DNA of 41,715 nucleotides from an uncultured Psychromonas sp. (GCF_947489755.1 NZ_CANLFB010000034.1:1-41715); one strand, 5' to 3'. Shown: positions 27,923 through 38,107, counted from the stretch's first letter. Notes: a model not told the origin generated them from the letters alone. A program made the numbers and translations.

Positions 27923-28867
27923 TTATTCGACCAATTTAATACGTAATTCAGCTGGCACTTCAAACACGATATTTTCTTCTACACCTGGATTTTCAACAAC
28001 AACGTTGCCACCCATTTTTTGTAGCTTTTTAATGACGGCTTGTACTAAAACATCAGGTGCAGATGCCCCGGCTGTCACGCCAACACATTTTACATTTTCA
28101 AACCATTCCGCTTGAATATCGAACTCATTATCAATTAAATAAGCGTTAACACCTGCACTATTGGCTTTTTCTCGTAAACGATTAGAGTTTGATGAATTAG
28201 TTGAACCCACCACTAAAACTAAATCTGTTTTATCAGCAAGATCTTTAACAGCGTCTTGACGATTCTGAGTCGCATAACAAATATCATTCTTGCGAGGGCC
28301 TTCAATCATTGGGAATTTTAAACGTAACGCATCAATAACATCCGCGGTGTCATCGACTGACAAAGTTGTTTGAGAGCTATAACATAAACTTTCAGCATTT
28401 TTAACGTCAAGCAATGCAACATCTTCCGCTGACTCAACTAAGTAAATCCCGCCTTTTTCGCTGTTATATTGCCCCATTGTGCCAACGACTTCAGGGTGGC
28501 CATGATGGCCAATTAAAACACATTCTTGGTCACGACGACTAGCACGCGTTACTTCCATATGCACTTTGGTCACTAACGGACAAGTTGCATCGAACACTTT
28601 TAACTCTCGACGTTTAGCTTCTTCTCGTACACTTTGGGCAACGCCATGCGCACTGAAAATAACAATATTATCATCAGGTACTTCATTAAGTTCCTCTACA
28701 AAAATAGCACCACGCGCTTTTAAATCATCAACTACATATTGGTTATGTACCACTTCATGTCGAACATAAATTGGCGTAGGAAATAGCTCTAATGCACGCT
28801 CAACAATATTGATTGCACGATGTACACCGGCACAAAATCCACGCGGGTTAGCTAAAATAATTTTCAT
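27923..28867 (-). CDS. ispH: 4-hydroxy-3-methylbut-2-enyl diphosphate reductase
   Basis: This 314-residue iron-sulfur enzyme carries out the last step of the MEP isoprenoid pathway, giving IPP and DMAPP. The three cluster cysteines C12, C96 and C197 and the active-site H124 and E126 (HPEV) fall at the same numbers as in E. coli IspH. H41 and H74 are also visible in VVHN and FSAHGV. The ATG at 28867 begins [15 protein letters not shown]. It lies 112 bases after fkpB in the same direction and ends at a hairpin before the pil operon. Confidence 0.97.
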   Translation of the reverse strand: MKIILANPRGFCAGVHRAINIVERALELFPTPIYVRHEVVHNQYVVDDLKARGAIFVEELNEVPDDNIVIFSAHGVAQSVREEAKRRELKVFDATCPLVTKVHMEVTRASRRDQECVLIGHHGHPEVVGTMGQYNSEKGGIYLVESAEDVALLDVKNAESLCYSSQTTLSVDDTADVIDALRLKFPMIEGPRKNDICYATQNRQDAVKDLADKTDLVLVVGSTNSSNSNRLREKANSAGVNAYLIDNEFDIQAEWFENVKCVGVTAGASAPDVLVQAVIKKLQKMGGNVVVENPGVEENIVFEVPAELRIKLVE

Positions 28868-28979
28868 AACACTCTCAATATAACATAGTGATTAATAAGG
28901 TAATGGTCAGCTTTTGTTAATAAAAAACTTAAAGATAGCTAGGGGAATCTAGCAATCCTTAAACACATAACAAACTATT

Positions 28980-29456
28980 TTATAAAACTTCTAATACATC
29001 AACTTCAAACGTAACCGTTTGGCCCGCTAAAGGATGGTTAAAATCAACCGTCACACTATCGGCCACTATTTCACGAATAATACCAGGAAGTTCAGTACCA
29101 TCGGGTTGATTGAACGTGATGATAGTACCAATTTCTGCTGGGACATCGGTTGAGAATTTACTGAGTTCTACATAATGAAAGTTATCAGGGTTAGGCAAAC
29201 CAAATGCAGATTCAGGCGCTAAAGTGAAAGTTTCAGATGTACCTTCAGCTAAACCTAATAAACACTCTTCAAAACCAGGCGTTAGACTGCCGTCACCCAT
29301 GACAAATTTGGCAGGCTTATTGTCAACTTTAGTACTATCAACGGCTGAACCGTCAGATAATTTAATCGAAAAATGCATCAACACTTCACTATCAGCACCA
29401 ATAATTTTAGCGTCACTTTTATCTACTGCTGCTTCATTTGCCATTTTAACTGTCAT
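28980..29456 (-). CDS. fkpB: FKBP-type peptidyl-prolyl isomerase FkpB (SlpA)
   Basis: This 158-residue cytoplasmic isomerase of the SlyD-like FKBP group has LSDGSAVDST, the conserved FVMGDGSLTPGFEECLLG and the C-terminal VDFNHPLAGQTVTFEVDVLEV. An insert-in-flap domain lies between them (about residues 80-130). It overlaps the end of lspA by 11 bases, with AAAGGA about nine bases before the ATG. The lspA-fkpB-ispH order matches E. coli. Confidence 0.94.
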   Translation of the reverse strand: MTVKMANEAAVDKSDAKIIGADSEVLMHFSIKLSDGSAVDSTKVDNKPAKFVMGDGSLTPGFEECLLGLAEGTSETFTLAPESAFGLPNPDNFHYVELSKFSTDVPAEIGTIITFNQPDGTELPGIIREIVADSVTVDFNHPLAGQTVTFEVDVLEVL

Positions 29457-29988
29457 TACTGCTGTCCTTTATTTTTTGTTTTTCGCGCTTTTCAGCCCAA
29501 AATAATGAGTCGATGATAATCATTGCAGCACCAATAAAAATAGCAATGTCTGCAATATTAAATGTTGGCCAACGATAAAAACCTAAATCAAAATCCAAGA
29601 AATCAACAACATAACCAAAGATTAAACGATCTAACACATTACCTACTGCACCTGATAACACTAATGCATAAGCGCTATTCATCCAACGCTCTTCAGCACT
29701 CGCTTTTTTCATGGAATACAATAAATAAGCAGACACCACGAAGGCGATGCCACTAAACAAGTATTTTTGCCAACCGCCAGCATCACCTAAAAAGCTAAAA
29801 GCAGCACCGTAATTACGAGCATAAGTGAAATTAAAAAACGATAGCACTTCGTATGATTGATACAGTTCTAACATTTGTACCGTCAAATATTTGGTTAACT
29901 GGTCGAGTAGCAAAACCACTATTGTTAACCATAACCAAGGTAAACCTGAACGAGGTTTCAAGATAGTGGCTGATGATGTTTGAGTCAT
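29446..29988 (-). CDS. lspA: Lipoprotein signal peptidase
   Basis: This 180-residue inner membrane aspartyl protease (signal peptidase II) cleaves lipidated prolipoproteins such as the BamD precursor encoded at 17825. Four transmembrane segments are evident. The catalytic dyad is D120 (GNVLDRL) and D147 (FNIADIA), and the conserved NYGAAFSFL is at 59-67. The ATG has TTGGA about seven bases upstream. A hairpin with a T run, at 30011-30048, lies only 22 bases before the start codon, so its expression may depend on readthrough from ileS or on an internal promoter. Confidence 0.96.
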   Translation of the reverse strand: MTQTSSATILKPRSGLPWLWLTIVVLLLDQLTKYLTVQMLELYQSYEVLSFFNFTYARNYGAAFSFLGDAGGWQKYLFSGIAFVVSAYLLYSMKKASAEERWMNSAYALVLSGAVGNVLDRLIFGYVVDFLDFDLGFYRWPTFNIADIAIFIGAAMIIIDSLFWAEKREKQKIKDSSNDS

Positions 29989-30010
29989 AATATTTCCAAT
30001 AAAAAGTTTA

Positions 30011-30048
30011 AAAAAACGCCTTAAATCATTTTCATAACTAAGGCGTTT
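30011..30048 (-). terminator. Hairpin terminator or attenuator between ileS and lspA
   Basis: A ten-base-pair stem AAACGCCTTA/TAAGGCGTTT (30014-30023 with 30039-30048) has a 15-base loop and is followed on the minus strand by a run of T. It sits 32 bases past the ileS stop and 22 bases before the lspA ATG. Confidence 0.75.
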
Positions 30049-30080
30049 AATACAAACTAATTCACAAAGTCATGGCTTAA

Positions 30081-32921
30081 TTAAGCAAATTGACGCGTTT
30101 CACCTTCACCGTCAACGTTGGTAATACAACGTCCACATAACTCAGGGTGTTTCTCATCTTGACCAACTTCTTCACGATGATGCCAACAACGGTCACATTT
30201 AGCCGCTTCAGTTTTTTGTACGAGTACAGATAAACCTTTAAGTTCAGTTGCAATTGCAATTGCTTCAGCTGGTGCGTCAGTTAACGGCTTAACAGCCGCT
30301 TGTGAAGTAATCAAAACAAAACGTAACTCATCATCTAACGTGCTTAATAATGCGCTGATTTCTTCAGAAGCATATAAAGTAACTTCAGCTTCTAACCCAC
30401 CACCAATCACAGTTTCTTTACGAGCTAGTTCTAGTGTTTTATTCACTTCAGCACGTACTGCAATGATTTGAGTCCATTTATCGTTATCTAAAACTTCATT
30501 TTCAGTTAGACCAAATAAACCTTCGTACCATGTTTCAGTAAACACAAATTCGTTACGCTCACCTGGTAAACGTCCCCAGATTTCGTCAGCGGTAAAGCTT
30601 AGAATTGGCGCCATTAAACGCACTAATGATTCAACAATATGGTAAAGCGCAGTCTGACAACTTAAGTGAGCATTGCTGCCTGTTTTCGCCGTGTACTGAC
30701 GATCTTTAATGATATCTAAGTAGAAACTACCTAAGTCAATTGAACAGAAATGCATTAATTTTTGGTAAACAACATGCAGATTGTAGTTATCGTACGCTTC
30801 AATCACTTCATTTTGCATCGTTAATGCTTTAGCCACGATCCAACGATCTAGAGCAACCATCTCTTCTGGAGCCACTAAATCTGTTTGCGGATCAAAACCA
30901 TTTAAGTTCGATAATAAAAAGCGTGACGTATTACGAATACGGCGGTAACTGTCGGCACTACGGTTTAGGATTTCATCAGACACGGTAATTTCACCGGTGT
31001 AATCTGTTGAAGCAACCCATAAACGTAAAATATCAGCACCTAGGTCATTCATCACTGTTTGTGGCGACATGACGTTACCGAGTGATTTAGACATTTTCTT
31101 ACCGTCACCATCTACTACAAAACCGTGCGTTAACACTTCTTTGTAAGGTGCAACACCATTGATTGCAGTGCTTGTTAATAGTGAAGATTGGAACCAACCA
31201 CGATGTTGATCTGAGCCTTCTAAATACAAGTCAGCAGTGGCCTGTGTGCCATCTTCTTTCGTGTACTCTTCACGAACACCAACAACCGATGCGTGCGTAG
31301 TACCAGAGTCAAACCAAACGTCTAACGTATCCGTTACTTTGCGGAATTTCTCTGCTTCAAAGCCTAATAAAGATTCTGGCTCTAAATCGAACCAAGCTTG
31401 AATACCTTCTTTTTCGATTTTTTGTGCAATCAGTTCCATCATTTCGATAGAGTTTTCGTGCAATTCATCTGTTTCTTTATTCACGAACAACGTAATTGGC
31501 ACACCCCATGTACGTTGGCGAGAAACACACCAGTCAGGACGGCCTTCAATCATTTTCTCAATGCGGTTTTGGCCCCAGCTTGGGATCCACTTAACATCTT
31601 TAATTTCAGCTAGTGCGCTATCACGTAAGCCTTTTTGATCCATAGAAATGAACCATTGTGGCGTTGCACGAAAGATGATGGGTGTTTTGTGTCTCCAACA
31701 ATGTGGGTAACTGTGCTTAATATTAACGTGATGAATTAACGCATTACGTTCAGTTAATACTTCTAATACTTTATCGTTGGCTTTAAATACATGTAAACCA
31801 GCAAAAAACTCAGTATCTTCACGGAATACACCGTTGTCACCAACAGGGTTAGCCACTTCTAAGTCGTATTTTAAACCAGCAGAGTAATCGTCTTGACCAT
31901 GTCCTGGCGCTGTGTGCACACAACCTGTACCTGCATCAATAGTCACGTGATCTGCAACAATCGTTGGTACTTGTAAATCTAAGAATGGGTGTTGAAATAA
32001 TTGTTTCTCTAACGCTGCACCTGTTGCGATTGCTAACGTAGTAAAATCTTCAATACCGTAACGAGCCATACAATCAGCAACTAAGTCAGTTGCAAGAATA
32101 AAGCGACGTCCGCCACCGGCTACTAACGAGTATTCAACTTTTGCAGCTAATGCAATGGCACGGTTAGCAGGTAGTGTCCAAGGCGTTGTTGTCCAGATAA
32201 CTGCTGAGATAACACCTTGACCAAAGTCGTCAGCTTGCTTATCAAAACAAGCAAGTAGCGCATCGCTATCAACGGCATTAAAGGCAACATCAATCGCTGG
32301 CGATAATTTATCTTCGTACTCAACTTCAGCTTCCGCTAATGCAGAACCACAATCTGTACACCAATGAACAGGCTTAGAACCTTTGTGTAGATGATCATTT
32401 TTAATGATATTCGCTAATGCACGAACAATATTCGCTTCTGTTTTAAAGTTCATTGTTAGGTATGGGTTATCCCACTCACCTAACACACCTAAACGTTTAA
32501 AGTCTTTACGTTGGCCATCAACTTGACGCGCAGCGTATTCACGACACTTAACGCGGAACTCAGCAGCCGTTAGCTTTTTACCCGGCTTACCGTGCTTTTG
32601 CTCAACTTTAAGTTCGATAGGTAAACCATGACAATCCCAACCTGGAATGTAAGGCGCGTCGAAATCAGATAATGTTTTAGATTTAACAATAATATCTTTT
32701 AGAATTTTATTAACCGAGTGACCGATATGAATATCGCCGTTTGCATAAGGAGGGCCATCATGCAGAATAAATGTCTTTTTACCTTTTTTGGCAGCACGAA
32801 TCTTTCCGTAAAGATCCTGTTTGTACCAATTTTTAAGCATGTTAGGCTCACGATTAGCCAAGTTTGCACGCATCGGGAAACCAGTTTTTGGTAAATTTAA
32901 TGTACTTTTGTAATCACTCAT
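30081..32921 (-). CDS. ileS: Isoleucyl-tRNA synthetase
   Basis: This 946-residue class I synthetase charges tRNA-Ile. HIGH is at 65-68 in [10 protein letters not shown], the editing (CP1) domain follows ([11 protein letters not shown]), and [10 protein letters not shown] is the KMSKS motif. The C-terminal zinc finger has CDRCWHH and CGRC. It is the type usual in proteobacteria rather than the mupirocin-resistant eukaryote-like form. The ATG at 32921 follows ribF by 26 bases with TGGAAT upstream. The order ribF-ileS-lspA-fkpB-ispH is the same as in E. coli. Confidence 0.98.
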   Translation of the reverse strand: MSDYKSTLNLPKTGFPMRANLANREPNMLKNWYKQDLYGKIRAAKKGKKTFILHDGPPYANGDIHIGHSVNKILKDIIVKSKTLSDFDAPYIPGWDCHGLPIELKVEQKHGKPGKKLTAAEFRVKCREYAARQVDGQRKDFKRLGVLGEWDNPYLTMNFKTEANIVRALANIIKNDHLHKGSKPVHWCTDCGSALAEAEVEYEDKLSPAIDVAFNAVDSDALLACFDKQADDFGQGVISAVIWTTTPWTLPANRAIALAAKVEYSLVAGGGRRFILATDLVADCMARYGIEDFTTLAIATGAALEKQLFQHPFLDLQVPTIVADHVTIDAGTGCVHTAPGHGQDDYSAGLKYDLEVANPVGDNGVFREDTEFFAGLHVFKANDKVLEVLTERNALIHHVNIKHSYPHCWRHKTPIIFRATPQWFISMDQKGLRDSALAEIKDVKWIPSWGQNRIEKMIEGRPDWCVSRQRTWGVPITLFVNKETDELHENSIEMMELIAQKIEKEGIQAWFDLEPESLLGFEAEKFRKVTDTLDVWFDSGTTHASVVGVREEYTKEDGTQATADLYLEGSDQHRGWFQSSLLTSTAINGVAPYKEVLTHGFVVDGDGKKMSKSLGNVMSPQTVMNDLGADILRLWVASTDYTGEITVSDEILNRSADSYRRIRNTSRFLLSNLNGFDPQTDLVAPEEMVALDRWIVAKALTMQNEVIEAYDNYNLHVVYQKLMHFCSIDLGSFYLDIIKDRQYTAKTGSNAHLSCQTALYHIVESLVRLMAPILSFTADEIWGRLPGERNEFVFTETWYEGLFGLTENEVLDNDKWTQIIAVRAEVNKTLELARKETVIGGGLEAEVTLYASEEISALLSTLDDELRFVLITSQAAVKPLTDAPAEAIAIATELKGLSVLVQKTEAAKCDRCWHHREEVGQDEKHPELCGRCITNVDGEGETRQFA

Positions 32922-32947
32922 CGGTTTTTATTCCATCTAACGATTTA

Positions 32948-33892
32948 TTAATTAAGCTGATGCCATGCTCTAGCTTGCTGAATATCTTTATCAATCTGTA
33001 TTTTTAGTTCTGCGAATGAATCAAAACGAACTTCATCGCGTAATTTTTTCTCAAGTAACACTTCAAGCTGGCGACCGTATAAGTCACCTTCGAAATCAAA
33101 TATGTGTACTTCTAATTGTTGTCGTTCACCATTAACAGTCGGACGACAACCAATATTTGCAACGCCTCGATAAGCTTGTTGCTCTGTCCCTTCTTCATTA
33201 ACACCCAGTACTGATACAACAAACACACCCGATACAGGTGAAACGCGACGTTTTAAAAACAAATTAGCAGTCGGCACGCCGATTGTACGACCCAACTTCT
33301 TACCATGCCCGACACGACCAGCAATACTATATTTTCTGCCTAGCATTTGCTCTGCTTGTTGTAATTGGCCTTTTGCTAATGCGCTGCGTATCCGCGTACT
33401 ACTAACACGACAAGCATCTTGCGACAGGCTTTTTGTATCAACGACTTCAAAGCCGTATTTTTCACCCGCTTCTTTGAGCAGTGCAAAATCACCTAAACGT
33501 TGGTAACCAAAGTGAAAATCATCGCCAATCACTAGGAATTTAACATTTAATTTTTTAATTAATAACTGCTCAATAAAATCATTCGCACTAAGATTGGCAA
33601 ATTTATGCGTAAAAGAAACGCACAGTAAGCTATCTAGACCTAATTTTTCAAGTTGTACGAACTTATCTCGCAAACGACTTAATCGACCAGGCGCATTTTT
33701 ACCTGCAAACAATTCAGCGGGCTGCGGCTCAAAGGTCATCACAGTTGCAGGCACTTGTAAGCGCTCAGCTTCCTTTAGCAGGCGAGACAAAACAGCATGA
33801 TGGCCAAGGTGAATGCCATCGAAATTGCCAATACTCAACACGCAACCTTGTGGTTGATGCTGTAGATTATGAATTCCGCGTATTAATTCCAT
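32948..33892 (-). CDS. ribF: Bifunctional riboflavin kinase / FAD synthetase
   Basis: This 314-residue enzyme makes FMN and then FAD from riboflavin. The N-terminal FAD synthetase domain has SIGNFDGIHLGHHAVL and FEPQPAELF. The C-terminal kinase domain has the GVPTAN stretch and GVFVVSVLG. The start is the ATG at 33892 (MELIRGIHNLQ), which matches E. coli MKLIRGIHNL. An in-frame start eight codons upstream lacks support. No clear ribosome site is visible. It supplies FAD to flavoproteins such as FrdA. Confidence 0.96.
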   Translation of the reverse strand: MELIRGIHNLQHQPQGCVLSIGNFDGIHLGHHAVLSRLLKEAERLQVPATVMTFEPQPAELFAGKNAPGRLSRLRDKFVQLEKLGLDSLLCVSFTHKFANLSANDFIEQLLIKKLNVKFLVIGDDFHFGYQRLGDFALLKEAGEKYGFEVVDTKSLSQDACRVSSTRIRSALAKGQLQQAEQMLGRKYSIAGRVGHGKKLGRTIGVPTANLFLKRRVSPVSGVFVVSVLGVNEEGTEQQAYRGVANIGCRPTVNGERQQLEVHIFDFEGDLYGRQLEVLLEKKLRDEVRFDSFAELKIQIDKDIQQARAWHQLN

Positions 33893-33931
33893 GATAATGT
33901 CATAATTAATTGCCAAAAATAGCGTTGAAAA

Positions 33932-33975
33932 TATAAAAGAGCTGATTATATATTAAGGTTGCAAAGTAATCAGCT
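33932..33975 (-). terminator. Probable terminator after murJ
   Basis: AGCTGATTA (33940-33948) and TAATCAGCT (33967-33975) form a perfect nine-base-pair stem with an 18-base loop. On the minus strand CTTTTATATTTT follows. It lies between murJ and ribF and suggests ribF-ileS can start from their own promoter. Confidence 0.55.
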
Positions 33976-34001
33976 TTCATTTTAGCGATTTAAGATTAAT
34001 T

Positions 34002-35561
34002 CTAACGACTTACCTTAAAATGCTTTAGTCGTAATCCAAAAATAAAGTTACTCACCAAATAGATAGCTGCGCCGCCTAAAATCAAGGCGATTAACTGCAT
34101 AATCGATTCAAGTAAACCAAAATCTACCCACATCACAAGACTCGGTGTCATATACAATAAAGCAGCAACCATCACTAAACCTGAAGCAATAATTCGAATT
34201 AACACCGCTACACTGCCTTTCTGTACTTGGTAAGCACCATTTTTATAAAGGCCAAACCATAATAAACCAGCATTTAATGTAGCAGACAGTGACGTGGCAA
34301 TCGCTAATCCAACATAACCAAAAGGCACAGCAAAAATAACATTTAGCACCATATTACTCACCATCGCTATCACCCCAAATTTAACTGGTGTTTTTGTATC
34401 TTGGCGTGAGTAATAACCTGGAGCGAGGACTTTAACGAGCATAAAACTTAATAAACCACCGGCATAAGCCCATAAACTCATCGCCGACATACTGACATCT
34501 TGCATATCAAACTCGCCACGCATAAATAAAACACGCAACATCGGTTCAGCTAACACCATTAAACCTAACATGGCAGGAAAACCTAAGAAACATACGCTGC
34601 GAATCCCCCAATCTAAGGTTTTAGAGAAATCTTCAGGGGACTTATTAACATGAGAGGAAGACAAGCTTGGCAAAATAACCGTCGCAATCGCAATACCAAA
34701 TAAACCTAACGGAAACTCCAATAAACGATCTGCATAATATAACCAACTGATTGAACCCGTTTGTAAAAAGCTGGCAATAAACGTATCTAACAACAGGTTT
34801 ATTTGACTCACTGACACGCCAAATAAAGCGGGAATCATTAAAGTTCGAATTTTAACTACACCTGGATGATGCCACTGCCAACTCGGCTTCACTAATAGCT
34901 TTTCTTTTTTCAAAAATGGAATTTGAAATAAGAATTGAATCAAACCACCGATAAAGACACCGATCGCTAAACCGATTTCAGGTTGAGCAAGTTGTGGCGA
35001 GAGAAAAACAGCACAGGAAATGATCGCAATATTTAAAAATACTGGGGTAAACGCCGCGACGGCGAATTTCCCTAATGTATTGAGAATTGCACCAGATAAC
35101 GCAGTAAACGTAATAAACCATAAATAAGGGAAAGTAATTTTTAACATGTCTGACGCTAAAACAAATTTGTATGCTTCAGGGCCGCCATTCCACCACTCTA
35201 AAAACCAGCCAAAACCAAATAATCCGGTAATAACCGAAGAACCGATAACACCTAAAATGGTGATAACAGTGATAATAGTACCTAAAGTACCTGAAACCGC
35301 AGAAATGAGTTCTTTTACTTTATCTCGAGACTGTGTTCTTTCATATTCGGTTAATACAGGAACAAAAGCTTGCGCAAATGCCCCTTCTGCAAACAAACGA
35401 CGTAAAAAGTTAGGAATTTTATTAGCAAAGAAAAATAAATCTGCCGCCGCCCCTGCTCCCATCAAATTTGCAATAACGATATCGCGAACTAATCCTAAAA
35501 CACGAGAGATTAAGGTCATAGAACTTACGATCATGCCTGATTTTATTAGCTTTTTACTCAC
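34002..35561 (-). CDS. murJ: Lipid II flippase MurJ (MviN)
   Basis: This 519-residue inner membrane protein of the MOP superfamily moves lipid II across the membrane for peptidoglycan synthesis. Fourteen or so hydrophobic segments are visible. The family stretches GLVRDIVIANLMG, ADLFFFANKIPNFLRRLFAEGAFAQAFVPVL and the PLGLFGIAIATVILP region are clear. Translation starts at GTG (35561) with AGGA eight bases upstream, giving MSKKLIKSG. It is divergent from rpsT. Placement next to ribF, rather than at the E. coli location, is common in Vibrio- and Shewanella-type genomes. Confidence 0.97.
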   Translation of the reverse strand: MSKKLIKSGMIVSSMTLISRVLGLVRDIVIANLMGAGAAADLFFFANKIPNFLRRLFAEGAFAQAFVPVLTEYERTQSRDKVKELISAVSGTLGTIITVITILGVIGSSVITGLFGFGWFLEWWNGGPEAYKFVLASDMLKITFPYLWFITFTALSGAILNTLGKFAVAAFTPVFLNIAIISCAVFLSPQLAQPEIGLAIGVFIGGLIQFLFQIPFLKKEKLLVKPSWQWHHPGVVKIRTLMIPALFGVSVSQINLLLDTFIASFLQTGSISWLYYADRLLEFPLGLFGIAIATVILPSLSSSHVNKSPEDFSKTLDWGIRSVCFLGFPAMLGLMVLAEPMLRVLFMRGEFDMQDVSMSAMSLWAYAGGLLSFMLVKVLAPGYYSRQDTKTPVKFGVIAMVSNMVLNVIFAVPFGYVGLAIATSLSATLNAGLLWFGLYKNGAYQVQKGSVAVLIRIIASGLVMVAALLYMTPSLVMWVDFGLLESIMQLIALILGGAAIYLVSNFIFGLRLKHFKVSR

Positions 35562-35651
35562 ACTGGATTTCCTAAAGACTAAAATAAAATAACACTCAAC
35601 CGACTAAAAGATGAGATTCAGAACGATAAAATACACGCTTTAGTTAAATTT

Positions 35652-35680
35652 AATAGATTTAACAGGCAATATATCGTCAA
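35652..35680 (-). promoter_or_regulatory. Candidate promoter of murJ
   Basis: On the minus strand TTGACG (35675-35680) and TCTATT (35652-35657) are 17 bases apart. The -35 is good and the -10 is weak. A leader of about 85 bases would precede the GTG start. Confidence 0.35.
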
Positions 35681-35696
35681 AACATTCGACTCTTCA

Positions 35697-35724
35697 TTTG
35701 CATCTGTAATGGGTTGAGTATAAA
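35697..35724 (+). promoter_or_regulatory. Candidate upstream promoter (P1) of rpsT
   Basis: TTTGCA (35697-35702) and TATAAA (35719-35724) are 16 bases apart and are followed by a GC-rich discriminator, ATGCGCGC. Such discriminators are typical of stringently controlled ribosomal promoters. Confidence 0.5.
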
Positions 35725-35789
35725 ATGCGCGCAGTTTAACCATCCACCTGGTTCGTTACCAGTTATTTTATTGGTTAATAAGAAACCAT

Positions 35790-35818
35790 TTGACAATATA
35801 CGTGTTACAAGGCATATT
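35790..35818 (+). promoter_or_regulatory. Candidate downstream promoter (P2) of rpsT
   Basis: A perfect -35, TTGACA (35790-35795), lies 17 bases before CATATT (35813-35818). E. coli rpsT also has two promoters, which supports this reading. Confidence 0.5.
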
Positions 35819-35867
35819 CCACGACCTTTGATTATCCCTTGTTATACAGAATTTAGGAGTTAAGGTC

Positions 35868-36128
35868 TTGGCTAATATCAAGTCTGCTAAAAAACGTGCT
35901 TTATTATCTGAAAAAAGCCGTAAACATAATGCAAGTCGTCGTACAATGATGCGTACTTTCATCAAGAAAGTTGTTGTTGCAATCGAAGCTGCAAACAAAG
36001 AACTAGCTACAGCTGAGTTCGTTAAATTACAATCAGTTTTAGATGCTTACGCAACTAAAGGTCTGATCAGCAAAAATATGGCTGCTCGTAAGAAAAGCCG
36101 TCTTTCTGCTAAAATTAAAGCGCTTTAA
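35868..36128 (+). CDS. rpsT: 30S ribosomal protein S20
   Basis: This 86-residue, lysine-rich helical protein binds 16S rRNA in the body of the 30S subunit. The sequence [34 protein letters not shown] is unmistakable. Translation begins at TTG (35868), with AGGAG and AAGG just upstream. E. coli rpsT also uses UUG, where the weak start is part of autogenous control by free S20. It forms a single-gene unit with two candidate promoters and a strong terminator. Confidence 0.97.
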   Translation: MANIKSAKKRALLSEKSRKHNASRRTMMRTFIKKVVVAIEAANKELATAEFVKLQSVLDAYATKGLISKNMAARKKSRLSAKIKAL

Positions 36129-36164
36129 TTCTTTTTTAAGAATTTGCCTTTTATTTAAGATATT

Positions 36165-36192
36165 AAAAAACCGACCTAGTGTCGGTTTTTTT
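36165..36192 (+). terminator. Terminator of rpsT, possibly bidirectional
   Basis: CCGAC-CTAGT-GTCGG (36171-36185) is flanked by six A on the left and seven T on the right. It is strong for rpsT. The A run means it could also stop minus-strand transcripts from the small gene at 36295. Confidence 0.92.
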
Positions 36193-36294
36193 ATATCTAT
36201 ATTTTCAGATTTACTTCTTTTAGCTATTCAGCTTTAAATAACAAACTTCAAAGAGCGGCCTTTCAAGAAATACTTCTTAAAAAACAGATTGGTA

Positions 36295-36555
36295 TTAAAT
36301 ACCCATTCCAGATAATGCATTCATTAAATCTTTAACGACTTTACCAACAACTGGGTTAGTTTCTTCAAACATAACTAATTGTTGCGATATTTTCTTATCT
36401 CGAATTAACTGAGCAGGATCACCAGACATAATGGCTTGTTGTAATTGGTCATGTACTTTTTGTAATTCACCTGCGGTACATTCATCTGCAACTAAACCTT
36501 CAGATAACACATCAGATAATTTTTCAAATTCAGATTGTACTTTTTTGATTGGCAT
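36295..36555 (-). CDS. Unrecognised 86-residue helical protein
   Basis: I do not recognise this protein. It is small, acidic, probably mostly helical and soluble. Its central stretch GELQKVHDQLQQAIMSGDPAQLIRDKK looks amphipathic, and a more hydrophobic C-terminus (VVGKVVKDLMNALSGMGI) follows. There is a single cysteine (DECTAG). The ATG at 36555 has GAGG five bases upstream. A GTG two codons earlier is in frame but too close to that site. It ends facing rpsT. It is probably a real gene because of its ribosome site and coding-like composition. Function is unknown. Confidence 0.65.
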   Translation of the reverse strand: MPIKKVQSEFEKLSDVLSEGLVADECTAGELQKVHDQLQQAIMSGDPAQLIRDKKISQQLVMFEETNPVVGKVVKDLMNALSGMGI

Positions 36556-36638
36556 ACACACCTCAGTTTTAAATAATAGATAGTGATACGAAACATGGTT
36601 AAGGTATAAACACTTAACTGCTTATTTTCATTGTAGCA

Positions 36639-36866
36639 TCAGTCCTTTACAGGGACCTTTAAAAATCGATCGATAAAACGAGTGAACACTAAAAAGATGA
36701 TCACAAACAAAATACTGATCACTATCAAGCCAACTTTAAACCAGCTTTGATCTTGATAAGCTTGCAAAAATTGACTGGATAAATAAATCGCCATCAACCA
36801 ATAAGCAATACGTAACACATAGCTCCAAATAGGATAACTTTTATCCGTTAGCCATAACCTTGCCAT
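36639..36866 (-). CDS. Unrecognised 75-residue membrane protein
   Basis: This small protein has two hydrophobic helices (about residues 15-33 and 44-63) with basic and aromatic ends, so it is probably an inner membrane protein with a short loop between them (AYQDQSWFK). AAGGGA lies six bases before the ATG. It lies 40 bases downstream of epmA on the same strand and may be cotranscribed with it and with the 86-residue protein that follows. I find no motif that points to a function. Confidence 0.65.
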   Translation of the reverse strand: MARLWLTDKSYPIWSYVLRIAYWLMAIYLSSQFLQAYQDQSWFKVGLIVISILFVIIFLVFTRFIDRFLKVPVKD

Positions 36867-36906
36867 TTTAATCCCTTATCTTATCGACGATGTTAATCTC
36901 ATACGT

Positions 36907-37887
36907 TTACGCATTATCAACACTAAAGCTTAATACATCATTAATGTGCTTTTGTTCAGTAGAGAGCATTAACAATCTATCTAATCCTAACGCCACACCT
37001 GCGCAGTCTGGTAAATGATCTAAACAGGCGACAAATTTATAATCTATCGGCATTTCAGGCAGCCCCATTGTGATTCGCAATTGATTGTCTGCTTGGAAGC
37101 GCTTTAACTGCTCTTCACTGTTATTGAGCTCATGAAAGCCGTTCGCTAACTCAACACTTTTATAATACACCTCAAAACGATCAGCAACACGATCATCTTT
37201 TGTATTAATTCTTGCTAGAGCCGCTTGTGAGGCAGGAAAATCATAAACAAAACAAGGTTCATCTTGACCTATTTTAGATTCTATCGCGATACAAAATAAC
37301 AGTTGTAAGATCGTATCTTTATCTGTTTCATTATCCAGTACGTCACCTAGCTGTAAATGTGCGCCTGCTAACTTCAGCTCTTCGATACTTGCGGTTAACG
37401 GGTCAACCTGCAAAATAGATAAAAACGCCTCTTGGTAACTACAACGCGTTGGCGTATTACAGTTTAAAATCAACATTAATAACGTAGCCATTTCGTCCAT
37501 TAATTGGTGATGGTCAAAACCGACTTTATACCACTCTAATAAAGAAAACTCTGGGTTATGAAAACGCCCCGACTCTTCATTTCGATACACTTTTGATATC
37601 TGATAAATTGAACCGCTACCAGCTGCTAATAAACGCTTCATTTGAAATTCTGGAGAGGTTTGTAAATATAATGGCACACCACCGTCTACTAACGGCTTAT
37701 CACTAATATTACGACCAACAAACTGCGTTTTAAAACATTGCAAATGCACATCTGTTACCGCTGCTTGGCTAAGAGAAGGCGTTTCAACTTCTAAGACCTG
37801 TAAGTTGCTAAAAAAATCTCGAATTGTTTTTAACATCGTCGCGCGTGCACTTAATTGTGCCAGCGAAGCACTTGGTAACCAGTTCAT
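36907..37887 (-). CDS. epmA: Elongation factor P (R)-beta-lysine ligase EpmA
   Basis: This 326-residue class II lysyl-tRNA synthetase paralogue (PoxA/GenX/YjeA) attaches (R)-beta-lysine to a lysine of EF-P, allowing efficient translation of polyproline stretches. Motif 2 is [20 protein letters not shown] and motif 3 is [12 protein letters not shown]. The N-terminal anticodon-binding domain of true LysRS is absent, as expected for EpmA. AAAGGAG precedes the ATG. It is divergent from frdABCD, as in E. coli. Confidence 0.95.
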   Translation of the reverse strand: MNWLPSASLAQLSARATMLKTIRDFFSNLQVLEVETPSLSQAAVTDVHLQCFKTQFVGRNISDKPLVDGGVPLYLQTSPEFQMKRLLAAGSGSIYQISKVYRNEESGRFHNPEFSLLEWYKVGFDHHQLMDEMATLLMLILNCNTPTRCSYQEAFLSILQVDPLTASIEELKLAGAHLQLGDVLDNETDKDTILQLLFCIAIESKIGQDEPCFVYDFPASQAALARINTKDDRVADRFEVYYKSVELANGFHELNNSEEQLKRFQADNQLRITMGLPEMPIDYKFVACLDHLPDCAGVALGLDRLLMLSTEQKHINDVLSFSVDNA

Positions 37888-38107
37888 TGGAACTCCTTTT
37901 ATAAAAGTCTAGTTTACCTAACCTTTACGATTTCTGGAATCTATCCTGATTCAACTTAAGCATGTTTAAGGTATTTTATTTACTCGCAAAACACTTAATT
38001 TATATTGTGCATTAAAGTTTTGCTTTAACCTTGTTTCGATCAAAGTTTTCCTCTTCCTAACTGATAGACTAAATCTTAAGCAGTTTGTCATTTTGTTGGA
38101 GAAAATT

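Larger units (their letters stand above)
35562..35867. other. Divergent murJ-rpsT intergenic region
   Basis: This 306-base region carries candidate promoters for murJ (-) and two for rpsT (+), listed separately. A CTGGT-TCGTT-ACCAG hairpin (35748-35762) would lie in the leader of the upstream rpsT transcript. I see no other gene. Confidence 0.6.

Noticed and set aside
38031-38043. Possible FNR box before frdA (TTGTT-TCG-ATCAA)
   Set aside because: Only the right half matches TTGAT-N4-ATCAA, and the spacing is one base short. FNR control is likely for frd from other species but is not shown here.
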